In this document: positions 7,477 through 14,891 of the stretch, piece by piece
Layout: the number at the start of each line of letters is the position of its first letter
How positions within the stretch are numbered: the stretch's first letter is position 1
Source of the DNA: Thermoplasmata archaeon
GTDB lineage: Archaea; Thermoplasmatota; E2; DHVEG-1
DNA: 16,776 nucleotides
Direction of reading: 5' to 3'
Assembly: GCA_003649845.1 (NCBI GenBank)
Contig: QMTB01000014.1
Coordinates: 1-16,776 of the forward strand
The notes under the pieces: model-generated
What the model was told of the DNA's origin: nothing
The model's database searches: none
What the model saw: the letters and a program-made list of their open reading frames with translations, nothing else
Program-made: the position numbers and the translations under genes

Positions 7477-8918
7477 ATGAAAACCATAGAATATGATCTA
7501 ATAGTTATCGGTACAGGTTCTGCTATGAATATAGTTGAACCTTTTTTGAATAGAAATCCAGATGCAAAGGTAGCGGTTATAGATAAAGATGAACCAGGTG
7601 GTATATGTTTAACAAGAGATTGCATACCTACGAAGATACTAATGTATCCTGCTGAGCTTATAAAGGAGATTGAGAGATCTAAAAATTTGGAATAAAAGCA
7701 GAGATTAAAGAAGTTAACTTCAAATGGATAATGGATAGAATGCGCTCTATGATATGTGAGGAGATAGAGATGATTCGAAGAGGTCTCTCTACCTCAGATT
7801 TACTAGACTACTATCCAGAAACCGCTGAGTTTATTTCGCCTTATACTCTAAAAGTTGGAGATAAAATAATTAAATCAGATAAAATATTTTTATGTACCGG
7901 CTCAAAACCTGCTATACCGCCTATTAAAGGACTTGATATAGGCTATATAACTAGTGATGATGTTATACATATGCATAAACTACCGGAGAGTATTATAATA
8001 GTTGGAGGAGTTTATATAGCTGCTGAGTATGGTCATTTCTTCTCAGCTATGGGTTCTAAGGTAACAATAGTTGGAAGAAACCCACAGTTTCTACCTAGAG
8101 AAGAGCCAGAGGTATCAAATCTGGCTAAAAGAGAATTATCAAAATATATGGATATAATGGTGAATAAAGAAGTTTTAGAACTTAAAAAGAAAGATAGTAG
8201 AAAACAAGTTATAGCGAGAGATAGAGAGACAGATGATATAATAAAAGTTGAAGGTGAAGAGGTTTTAATAGCAGCAGGTAGAGCTTCAAATTCAGATATA
8301 CTACATCCTGAGAGAGCGGGTATAGAAACAGATGAAAAAGGATGGATAAAGGTTAATGAATATCTCGAAACAAATCAACCTGGGGTATGGGCTTTCGGTG
8401 ATGCCGATGGTAAATATTTGTTTAAACATGTTGCAAACTATGAATCAACAATTGTATACTATAATGCGATCTTAGGTAAAAAAGTAAAAGTTGACTATCA
8501 TGCTATACCAAGTGCTGTATTTACCTATCCGGAGATTGCTAGCGTAGGGCTGAGGGAAAAAGGAGCTATAGAGAAATATGGAATAGAAGGAGTCGATATA
8601 GGTTTTTATAAATATGAAAACACTGCGAAGGGAGAAGCTATAGGGGCTAAGGGTTATTTTGTTAAAATAATCTTTGAATCAAGAACAAATAGAATACTAG
8701 GAGCTCATATTATAGGTCCATGGGCATCTATATTAATACAGGAGATTATAGATTTAATGTATACTGAAGATAGACATCCTTATCCAATATATAATGGAAT
8801 GCATATTCATCCATCGATGAGTGGGGTGGTGGAGAGAGCTTTCTACTCAATTATGCCTGTCCATGAATATCATGAGTTACTAAGTGAAGAAGGTTTGGAA
8901 TATACTATATCTATCTGA
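7477..8918 (+). CDS. Dihydrolipoamide dehydrogenase/mycothione reductase-like flavoprotein, split by a -1 frameshift
   Basis: Two frames together encode one FAD-dependent pyridine nucleotide-disulfide oxidoreductase. The first (7477-7695) has the FAD motif VIGTGSAMN and the redox disulfide C44/C49 in GGICLTRDCIPTK, then stops at TAA 7693. The second, open from 7683 to 8918, has the NAD(P) domain (IIIVGGVYIAAEYG), FAD motif WAFGDADGKYLFKHVA and the dimerisation domain (FTYPEIASVGL, LGAHIIGPWASILIQ, HIHPSMSG). With one -1 shift at 7683-7689 the product would be 480 residues, normal for the family. Odd features are GGV instead of GGG in the NAD(P) motif, CLTRDC where CLTRGC or CLNRGC is usual, and HPSMSG where HPTLSE-type motifs give the catalytic His-Glu pair. 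It may be a decaying gene, a recoded gene or a sequencing error. No 2-oxoacid dehydrogenase genes are nearby. Confidence 0.85.
7683..7692 (+). other. Frameshift window with X XXY YYZ slippery heptamer
   Basis: The upstream frame ends at TAA 7693-7695 and the downstream frame is closed by TAA 7680-7682, so a switch can occur only within 7683-7692. That interval contains A AAT TTG (7683-7689), which fits the -1 slippery pattern in the correct phase. A -1 slip gives SKNLGIKAE. Equally, one extra A in the A-run at 7681-7685 would restore an SKKFGIKAE reading. Confidence 0.7.
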
Positions 8919-9261
8919 TATTTTTAATCTGTTGTTTTAATTCCACTATTTTCTTTTGGAATCTATCTAAGGTATTTGCTAATTCTTTTATTTTAACTGG
9001 AGCATCATCCGTTATAATAGCTCCACTTGGAGAAGGGCGTATAATGCCATTCTTCTCCAATGTTCTAAGGGAGTAACGAACCATATGTTGTGGTTCACCA
9101 GTGATTTGAGATAATTTTATTATACCAATCGGACCGTCATTCCAAACTGCTTTTAAAATTATTAGATGCCTCTCAAGTAGCATCAATTCTTTCTCAACCA
9201 CGGCTGTAAGGGATTCATCCTCTTTCAAGAAAACATCACCGCCTAAGCTATTTGTTAACAT
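8911..9261 (-). CDS. Small archaeal winged-helix transcriptional regulator
   Basis: This 116-residue protein has a winged-helix DNA-binding domain at about 25-85 (LERHLIILKAVWNDGPIGII, KLSQITGEPQHMVRYSLRTL, EKNGIIRPSPSGAIIT) and a C-terminal coiled coil at about 92-116 (DRFQKKIVELKQQIKNI), which probably makes dimers. The pattern P-I-G-I-I-x-L-S followed by V-R-Y-S-L-R-x-L-E is typical of an archaeal wHTH family found in many euryarchaea; targets are unknown. The gene converges on the flavoprotein and overlaps its last 8 nt. It is divergent from the RAM-domain gene across 94 bp. It may regulate its neighbours, but this is inference. Confidence 0.8.
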   Translation of the reverse strand: MLTNSLGGDVFLKEDESLTAVVEKELMLLERHLIILKAVWNDGPIGIIKLSQITGEPQHMVRYSLRTLEKNGIIRPSPSGAIITDDAPVKIKELANTLDRFQKKIVELKQQIKNIR

Positions 9262-9278
9262 ATGGTATGAAAATCTGG

Positions 9279-9288
9279 TATTTAATTC
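9279..9288 (-). promoter_or_regulatory. Possible TATA box of the wHTH regulator
   Basis: On the minus strand the sequence GAATTAAATA is centred about 22 nt before ATG 9261. That is slightly short for a leaderless start, and no Shine-Dalgarno is seen. Confidence 0.35.
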
Positions 9289-9323
9289 TTCTCATAATCT
9301 ATGAGTCAGTGGTAAAAGGAAAA

Positions 9324-9335
9324 CTATAATATTTA
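9324..9335 (+). promoter_or_regulatory. TATA box of the RAM-domain gene
   Basis: CTATAATATTTA is centred about 26 nt before ATG 9356, the spacing of a leaderless archaeal transcript. Confidence 0.5.
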
Positions 9336-9355
9336 GAAGCTTTATTCTCAATCTC

Positions 9356-9604
9356 ATGGAAAAAGCAATAGGATTTGCATTACTAACTATCAGTCCACTA
9401 AAAGAGAAGGAAGTATATAATAAACTACATGAGATATCAGAGGTAACAGAGGTATATCCTTTATTCGGAGAATATGATATTTTATTAAAAATCGAAGCGG
9501 GGGATATAGATTCAATAGGAGATATAGTAATCCATAAAATAAGAGTTATCCAGGGTGTAACTGATACAAAAACATTGATCAGTACAAGGAGTCTCACTGG
9601 ATAG
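9356..9604 (+). CDS. Stand-alone Lrp/AsnC ligand-binding (RAM) domain protein
   Basis: The 82 residues match only the C-terminal effector domain of Lrp/AsnC regulators (beta-alpha-beta-beta-alpha-beta), with no helix-turn-helix. Recognisable parts are AIGFALLTISPLKEKEVYNK, the EVTEVYPLFGEYDILLKIEA core strands, and VIQGVTDTKTLIS at the end. Such stand-alone domains form ring-like oligomers that bind amino acids and in some cases partner with full Lrp proteins. The ATG at 9356 fits the TATA spacing. It is divergent from a wHTH gene, so the pair could act as separate sensor and DNA-binding parts, although they are not expected to share a fold. No full-length Lrp is in the window. Confidence 0.88.
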   Translation: MEKAIGFALLTISPLKEKEVYNKLHEISEVTEVYPLFGEYDILLKIEAGDIDSIGDIVIHKIRVIQGVTDTKTLISTRSLTG

Positions 9605-9639
9605 AAGAAACCATAGATTTATCTACAATTAACTATTTT

Positions 9640-9650
9640 TCTTATATTAT
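9640..9650 (+). promoter_or_regulatory. Possible TATA box of the secreted metalloprotease gene
   Basis: TCTTATATTAT is centred about 31 nt before ATG 9677 and preceded by a T-rich tract (CTATTTTTC), which could also help terminate the RAM-domain transcript. Transcription would start near 9672. Confidence 0.35.
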
Positions 9651-9676
9651 CTATTAAATTAGATAAGGTGTTTATT

Positions 9677-11680
9677 ATGAGATATATCATATTATATCTC
9701 TCAGTTTTCTTAATTCTGTCCTCAACCCTAACCCTAGGGAGTATTAATCAATCAAATATTATCTATGTAGATGATGATAACACTTCTGGACCCTGGGACG
9801 GTAGTATAGAGCATCCATATCAACATTTACAAGATGCTATAGATAATGCAAGCAGCGGCGATACTATTTTTGTTAAAAACGGGGTTTATAATGAAAGTTT
9901 ATCTATATATAAAACCGTTTTTCTAGTAGGGGACTCGAGAGAGTTAACTATTCTAGAAGGGGGATATAGAAGTAGAGGGATGAATATCAAAGTAGATGGT
10001 ATAGCTATTGAAAATTTTACTATAAAAAATCTAACAGAGATAGGAATAATATCTGATAAAAATGATGTCTCTATAAAGAATTGTACAATCTATAGAACAC
10101 ATATAGGTGTTAAACTAGAAGGAGAAGACATCATTGTTGATAACTGTTTATTCTATACAAATGGTAAAGGAATATTGATATCAAATTCTTCTAAAATATT
10201 TATAGATAATTCCATCTTCTGCTGTAATGGTATAGGTATAGATACGATAAATTCAAGGGAGATAAAATTCTATAACTGTAGTGCTCATACCAATGGAATA
10301 GGTTTTTTCTTCTATAATTCCTCAGATAACTATATTGATCACTGTGCACTCTATAATAATAATGATAATCAAGGAGGTATATTCCTCCAATATTGTAATA
10401 ATATAAAAATCAATGATTCTTTTCTAAAACATAATGGTTTTGGTGTTAGGATAGAAAACAGTTCTTTTATTGATATTATATATTCTAATCTAACATGGAA
10501 TACACATACAGCGATAATGGCAGATGGCTCACATGATATAAATATTTCATCATGTGAGATTACACGTAATCTAAGATTTAGTTTTATGAGTGATAGAAGC
10601 ATTACAAGTTTCTATAAAAACAACATTCATTCTTCTCTATTTGCCTTCTATCTAATAGATTCAACTTGTAATGCTAGATATAACTGGTGGGGTTCACTTT
10701 TAGGACCTAGTCTTCTAGAATATAAAAATAGAGATAGAATTAGATATTCACATAGCAAGATACATGTTTATCCATGGAGTTTTACTCCTAATATAGATGC
10801 TGGTGTAAAATGGCATCTAATAGAACAACCTATTATTCAAACTCCTCTAAATAATATTAAATTCAAAGAAATTGATAGTGATAACGATGGCGTACCTAAT
10901 TGGTGGGAGGAGAAATGGGGTTATAATCCTTATATATGGGATGACCATAGACATCTAGATCCAGATAACGATGGATTAAATAATATAGAGGAATGCTATA
11001 CTGATAGCTATAACTCTAATCCATTTCATAAAGATTTATTCTTAGAGATAGATTGGATGACACCTTATGATAGGAATCATCCACCAGAATCTTCTATAGA
11101 TGCTTTAAAGAAGGTTTTTGCAGATCATAATATAGCATTACATGTAGATATAGGCAACCTAGGCGGTGGAGAAGAAATACCATATCTACCTATCTTCACA
11201 TACTCTCAACTAGTAGATTTATATTGGAAATATTTTCTACATAACAATCTAAATAACCCTAGGAGGGGCATATTCCATTATTGTATTATATGTAACCGTG
11301 GACCTGGACCTGGTTTTGCTTTTATAGGTTGGTATGGACTTGATTCTTTTTTAATCTCAGCTGATATGCTACAGGAGAATCAACCAAGGTATAGTAGAGA
11401 ACACCTAGTTATACATGGTATATTACATGAAATGGGACATAACCTTGGTTTAACAGTAGATGATTATGGTGGAAATGATAATAAGATAGCAACATGGCCT
11501 ATTACAAAACAATATTGGCTTTATAGAAACTATAAGAGCGTTATGAACTACTGGTATACCTACAAACTTTTTGATTACTCAGATGGAACACATGGTAGAG
11601 GAGATTTCAGCGACTGGCAGCATATAGATTTAGCATTCTTTAAACATACAAATTTTCTCATTCCTCCCTCCAGTTTATAA
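9677..11680 (+). CDS. Secreted beta-helix protein with calcium loops and a metzincin-like protease domain
   Basis: The 667-residue product begins with a signal peptide (RYIILYLSVFLILSSTLTLG), then IIYVDDD and a region to about 375 of right-handed beta-helix (NosD/PbH1-like) repeats rich in N and I, closed by the characteristic YNWWGSLLGP. Two DxDxDG calcium loops follow near 400-436 (DSDNDGVPNWWEE and DPDNDGLNNIEE). The C-terminal domain carries a zinc-protease motif HEMGHNLGL at about 584-592 and a Met-turn SVMNY near 621-625, as in metzincins. The expected third zinc ligand (His or Asp three after the Gly) is Val, with Asp-Asp next to it. There is no C-terminal anchor, so the protein is probably released. 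ATG 9677 is preferred to GTG 9668 because AAGGTG lies 6 nt upstream. It overlaps the ABC permease by 23 nt, tail to tail. Role: probably extracellular binding and proteolysis. Confidence 0.88.
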   Translation: MRYIILYLSVFLILSSTLTLGSINQSNIIYVDDDNTSGPWDGSIEHPYQHLQDAIDNASSGDTIFVKNGVYNESLSIYKTVFLVGDSRELTILEGGYRSRGMNIKVDGIAIENFTIKNLTEIGIISDKNDVSIKNCTIYRTHIGVKLEGEDIIVDNCLFYTNGKGILISNSSKIFIDNSIFCCNGIGIDTINSREIKFYNCSAHTNGIGFFFYNSSDNYIDHCALYNNNDNQGGIFLQYCNNIKINDSFLKHNGFGVRIENSSFIDIIYSNLTWNTHTAIMADGSHDINISSCEITRNLRFSFMSDRSITSFYKNNIHSSLFAFYLIDSTCNARYNWWGSLLGPSLLEYKNRDRIRYSHSKIHVYPWSFTPNIDAGVKWHLIEQPIIQTPLNNIKFKEIDSDNDGVPNWWEEKWGYNPYIWDDHRHLDPDNDGLNNIEECYTDSYNSNPFHKDLFLEIDWMTPYDRNHPPESSIDALKKVFADHNIALHVDIGNLGGGEEIPYLPIFTYSQLVDLYWKYFLHNNLNNPRRGIFHYCIICNRGPGPGFAFIGWYGLDSFLISADMLQENQPRYSREHLVIHGILHEMGHNLGLTVDDYGGNDNKIATWPITKQYWLYRNYKSVMNYWYTYKLFDYSDGTHGRGDFSDWQHIDLAFFKHTNFLIPPSSL

Positions 11681-12767
11681 GTATTGCACCTATTATAAAG
11701 AAGATGATGGCAAATAATACTACGAAACCTGTGAAATATAATGTTTTATCTATATCCATATATATCATAGCGTTTCTAAAACCCTCGTTTACATAATATA
11801 ATGGTAGAATTTTAGCAAACATTTGAAGGAATTCTGGCATTATCTCTAATGGGAAAAAGGTACCCGCTAGGAACATCATTGGAAATGTTATAGCTCCACC
11901 AGCCATATCAGCTGTTTCTTCTTCTTTAACAAAACGAGATATAATCATACCTATACCGGAGAATAGGAAACTAGTTGAGATAACTAGGATAACTGTAAAT
12001 ATATCTAGATGTACATGTAGATTAAAAACAATCCATCCGACAATTAGAATAATAATAGTTGAGAGGAAAGAGAGGAATAACATGAATAACATCTTCGCTA
12101 GAAGCCACTCGGTTTTATTAACCGGTGTAGTAAGTAGTTTCCTAAGTATACCATTCTTCCTATATTTAGTGTTACGTTCGATACTACCATAGATAGAAGA
12201 GGTCATAATAGTGAAACCTATCATACCTGGTAGAAAGAAATCAATGTAACTAAGGTTTTCTCCAGCAGCTATCTTCTCATTTAAACCTATAATTTTTCTT
12301 CCACCTGTAAGCTGCATATTAATCTCATATAACGTGCTTTGAAGAACAGTTTTTATAACATCTACTGTATCTCCTCTAGCAGGATCATAATAGAAGGAGA
12401 GGTTAGTAGTAGAAATAGGGTTAAGGATGATGTCATTTAAATCCTCTCCGAAACCATTAGGTATAACTATAGCAGCAGGGAGGTCATTATCAAGCATATA
12501 AGAAGTTATATTTTCATTTTTATCAACATTTTTAATATCAATTATTGAGATATTTTCAAGTATATCTATAAGTAGATGGGAATAAGTTGAATCATCTAAA
12601 TCTTGAATGGCAATAGTATATGTTATATCATTTGACCCAGAAAATATAGAACCAAAGAGTAGAATTAATAGGATAGGGAAGAGTAAACTCCAGAATACAG
12701 AACTTCTATTTCTAAACCATTGTTTCAAATTTGCATAGACATCATAAAAGATAAACCTAGGATTCAT
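11658..12767 (-). CDS. ABC-2 type transporter permease
   Basis: The 369-residue membrane protein has one N-terminal helix (about 22-43, SSVFWSLLFPILLILLFGSI), a large external domain (about 45-170) and five helices from about 175 to 365, the layout of ABC-2/DrrB-type export permeases with the extended loop. FLPGMIGFTIMTSSIYGSI and LLTTPVNKTEWLLAKML are family-typical (the latter a coupling segment). The start ATG at 12767 overlaps the stop of the ATPase gene as ATGA (12764-12767), so the two are translationally coupled and form one exporter. Transport of a drug, lipid or polymer is possible; the substrate is not predictable. Confidence 0.93.
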   Translation of the reverse strand: MNPRFIFYDVYANLKQWFRNRSSVFWSLLFPILLILLFGSIFSGSNDITYTIAIQDLDDSTYSHLLIDILENISIIDIKNVDKNENITSYMLDNDLPAAIVIPNGFGEDLNDIILNPISTTNLSFYYDPARGDTVDVIKTVLQSTLYEINMQLTGGRKIIGLNEKIAAGENLSYIDFFLPGMIGFTIMTSSIYGSIERNTKYRKNGILRKLLTTPVNKTEWLLAKMLFMLFLSFLSTIIILIVGWIVFNLHVHLDIFTVILVISTSFLFSGIGMIISRFVKEEETADMAGGAITFPMMFLAGTFFPLEIMPEFLQMFAKILPLYYVNEGFRNAMIYMDIDKTLYFTGFVVLFAIIFFIIGAILINWREE

Positions 12768-13819
12768 ATCGTTCCCTCTAAAAGTTTTGCACCAGTAAGC
12801 GTTAGAAATACTTCTTCTAGATTAGGACAACGGATATCAATACTATCATATTCTATATTATTATCTTTTAATAGAGAGAGGACTTCTAATATATCGCTAT
12901 ATCTTAATATATGCATTGTAACTCCATTATTTCTAGATATCTCTACATTGAAACCTTTTTCTTTCAAAAACTCATATACCTTAGGGTTACCATTTATATG
13001 AAGTGTATTACCCTTACCGTATCTCTGTATTAGTTCATCTACTGTTCCCTCAGCGATAATCTTACCTTTATGGATAATAGCTACATGATCTGCTAGATAC
13101 TCTGCTTCCTCCATATAATGTGTGGTTAGGAAAATGGTTTTACCTTGTCTTTTAAGATTTGATATAACATCCCATACCTCTCGTCTAGCTTTTGGATCAA
13201 GGCCTGTTGTAGGTTCATCTAAAAATATTATATCTGGATCATTAACCAATGCTATAGCAACACCAACCCTCTGTTTTAAACCACCTGATAGATCTTTATA
13301 GAGTTTATCCTTTTCTCCTTCTAAATTCATCTCTTTTAGTGACTTAGATATCTCTATATGTTTATTAAAAAGACTTGAAAAATATTCTAATGTTTCTCTA
13401 ACAGTTAATCTTTCAAAGGATTTAAACTCCTGTGGGAGTACACCTATACGTTCTTTAATCTCACTGAAAGATTTACTGATATCCTTACCAAAGATTTTGA
13501 TTAAACCCTTAGTAGGTTTACGAATAGATTCAATCATCTCAACGGTAGTGGTTTTACCAGCTCCATTAGGTCCTAGAAATGCAAAAACCTCTCCCCTTTT
13601 AACCTCAAAAGATATATCATCAACAGCGATTAGATCACCATAAATCTTAGTTAGATGAGATACAGATATAGCTATATCCTTTGATTTTTCAAAAACAATT
13701 TTACCTATAGTATAACAATTAGGGCATACAACTTTTTTAATCTCACCTGGTAAACCCGTTATAGTGAATACATGTTTACAGTTAGGGCAGCGAATGGTTT
13801 TCTTAATTAACTCGGACAC
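12764..13819 (-). CDS. ABC exporter ATPase with N-terminal zinc ribbon
   Basis: The 351-residue ATPase powers the ABC-2 permease encoded downstream. Walker A GPNGAGKTT is at 83-91, the Q-loop at Q130, signature LSGG at 177-180, Walker B IIFLDEP at 197-203 and the H-loop histidine at H234. The C-terminal part from about 255 (GTVDELIQRYGKGNTLHING) is the extension typical of DrrA/CcmA-type ATPases. Unusually, residues 10-45 form a zinc ribbon with C11-P-N-C14 and C32-P-N-C35, ahead of the ATPase domain that begins near residue 49 (IAISVSHLTKIYG). The start is GTG 13819; a TATA box lies about 28 nt upstream and no Shine-Dalgarno is visible, so the message is probably leaderless. Confidence 0.94.
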   Translation of the reverse strand: MSELIKKTIRCPNCKHVFTITGLPGEIKKVVCPNCYTIGKIVFEKSKDIAISVSHLTKIYGDLIAVDDISFEVKRGEVFAFLGPNGAGKTTTVEMIESIRKPTKGLIKIFGKDISKSFSEIKERIGVLPQEFKSFERLTVRETLEYFSSLFNKHIEISKSLKEMNLEGEKDKLYKDLSGGLKQRVGVAIALVNDPDIIFLDEPTTGLDPKARREVWDVISNLKRQGKTIFLTTHYMEEAEYLADHVAIIHKGKIIAEGTVDELIQRYGKGNTLHINGNPKVYEFLKEKGFNVEISRNNGVTMHILRYSDILEVLSLLKDNNIEYDSIDIRCPNLEEVFLTLTGAKLLEGTI

Positions 13820-13842
13820 AAAGGATAGAAAAAAGAGGGGAG

Positions 13843-13852
13843 TATTTTATAC
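13843..13852 (-). promoter_or_regulatory. TATA box of the ABC exporter operon
   Basis: On the minus strand the segment is GTATAAAATA, centred about 28 nt before GTG 13819. The spacing supports the GTG as a leaderless start. Confidence 0.55.
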
Positions 13853-13881
13853 TTACTGGAATCTAAAAATTGTAGAAAAAT

Positions 13882-14010
13882 TTAATTCCTTAAAGTATGA
13901 GCAAGTGCTCTAGCGCGGTTTCCAACAACAAATGCTTTTGTGATAAATTCTATTTCATCAGCTTCTTCAGAGCTTGATACTTGTCCAACAATCATCATCT
14001 CTTTTCTCAC
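13882..14010 (-). CDS. Putative 42-residue protein
   Basis: A short frame begins at GTG 14010 (MRKEMMIVGQVSSSEEADE...) and ends ...VGNRARALAHTLRN then TAA at 13882-13884. A good TATA box is centred 26 nt before the GTG, the same leaderless spacing seen for other genes here. Alternatively ATG 13998 or 13995 could be used, since GGTGA lies at the GTG itself with suitable spacing. The acidic first half and basic C-terminus give a possible helix. I do not recognise a family. Support comes from promoter spacing and the otherwise unexplained 262-bp gap; it may still be chance. Confidence 0.5.
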   Translation of the reverse strand: MRKEMMIVGQVSSSEEADEIEFITKAFVVGNRARALAHTLRN

Positions 14011-14030
14011 CGAATATCTATTTTGTAAAA

Positions 14031-14041
14031 CTATTTATAAA
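14031..14041 (-). promoter_or_regulatory. TATA box of the 42-residue ORF
   Basis: TTTATAAATAG on the minus strand, centred 26 nt before GTG 14010. It is one of the clearest TATA boxes in the window and has no other gene to serve. Confidence 0.5.
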
Positions 14042-14081
14042 CGATTTGTTGTGCAACTATTACCGGGCATCTTTACATTTG

Positions 14082-14747
14082 TTATCCACTTAATGTGACA
14101 TTTAATTTTAAAGAACATATATCACCCAGTTTAGCCTCTACTATATCACCATCTCTAATTTGCGATACACCCTCTGGCGTACCAGTTAAAATTAGATCGC
14201 CAGCTTTTAAAGTCATAATAGAAGATATAAACTCTATAATCTCCTCTATTGAATATATAAGATATCTAGTGTTGGAAGACTGTCTGATTTCATTATTCAC
14301 TTTAAGAATAAGATCTAGATTATATGGATCATCTACTTCTTCTTTTAAAACCACTTTACTTATAGGGCAGAAGGTGTCAAAACTTTTTGATATCGTCCAA
14401 GGCCATCCATTTCTCTTAGCTTCTTCTTGTATATCACGAGCTGTAATATCCAAACCAAGGAGGTAACCTAGTATATGACTCATTACATCCTTCTTTTCTA
14501 TATTCTTAGCCCTTCTTCCTATTACTACTCCTAATTCAACTTCATGATGAACTATTTTGGATTGCCTTGGTATAATAATGGTTTGACCATCAAATATTAC
14601 TGAACTAGCAGGTTTAAGGAAAAGAAGTGGTTTCTCAGTTACCTTAGAATTCATCTCCTCTGCATGTTTTCTATATGTTCTCGCCAGACAGATTATCTTA
14701 CCTATCCTTAATCTTCTATTTATATCTTTAAAATGATAATAAAGCAT
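14082..14747 (-). CDS. Fumarylacetoacetate hydrolase (FAH) family protein
   Basis: The 221-residue protein has the small FAHD1-like architecture of enzymes that hydrolyse acylpyruvates, decarboxylate or tautomerise oxaloacetate, or isomerise related 2-oxo acids with Mg or Mn. Visible features are RIGKIICLARTYRKHAEEM near 14-32, the metal-binding HHEVELGVVIG with E69 and E71, D100 in LGLDITARD, K121 in SKSFDTF, and LTGTPEGV toward the end. Within the family the usual RNY is RTY here, a small change near the active site. ATG 14747 has a TATA box about 28 nt upstream, so translation is probably leaderless. Its oxo-acid chemistry could relate to the oxaloacetate made by the aminotransferase operon, but this is speculation. 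Confidence 0.92.
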   Translation of the reverse strand: MLYYHFKDINRRLRIGKIICLARTYRKHAEEMNSKVTEKPLLFLKPASSVIFDGQTIIIPRQSKIVHHEVELGVVIGRRAKNIEKKDVMSHILGYLLGLDITARDIQEEAKRNGWPWTISKSFDTFCPISKVVLKEEVDDPYNLDLILKVNNEIRQSSNTRYLIYSIEEIIEFISSIMTLKAGDLILTGTPEGVSQIRDGDIVEAKLGDICSLKLNVTLSG

Positions 14748-14770
14748 GTGGATATAACAGTTTTAGTAGA

Positions 14771-14783
14771 TATATAAAATTTA
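14771..14783 (-). promoter_or_regulatory. TATA box of the FAH-family gene
   Basis: TAAATTTTATATA on the minus strand, about 28 nt before ATG 14747. The divergent apgM promoter lies in the same 144-bp region. Confidence 0.5.
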
Positions 14784-14862
14784 GCTGAATATCCATTAAT
14801 TTTTCAAAGGTTTATTAAATTTAATTTTATCTAGCATAAAAAGCATCGTAAGACTTAATAGC

Positions 14863-14872
14863 ACTATATTTT
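14863..14872 (+). promoter_or_regulatory. TATA box of apgM
   Basis: ACTATATTTT is centred about 25 nt before ATG 14892, consistent with a leaderless transcript. Confidence 0.5.
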
Positions 14873-14891
14873 TCCATATACTTGGATAGAT

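Noticed and set aside
7710..7721. Palindrome GAAGTTAACTTC as a stimulator hairpin for frameshifting
   Set aside because: It can form only a four-pair stem, and is 20 nt from the heptamer; too weak and too far.
7731..8918. Second half of the flavoprotein as an independent gene
   Set aside because: It lacks the FAD-binding first strand and the redox cysteines, has no start signal near 7731, and its frame is open back to 7683 with sequence continuing the family alignment.
9668..9676. GTG 9668 as start of the secreted metalloprotease
   Set aside because: The GTG is part of AAGGTG, which is well placed as a Shine-Dalgarno for ATG 9677; the signal peptide is complete from the ATG.
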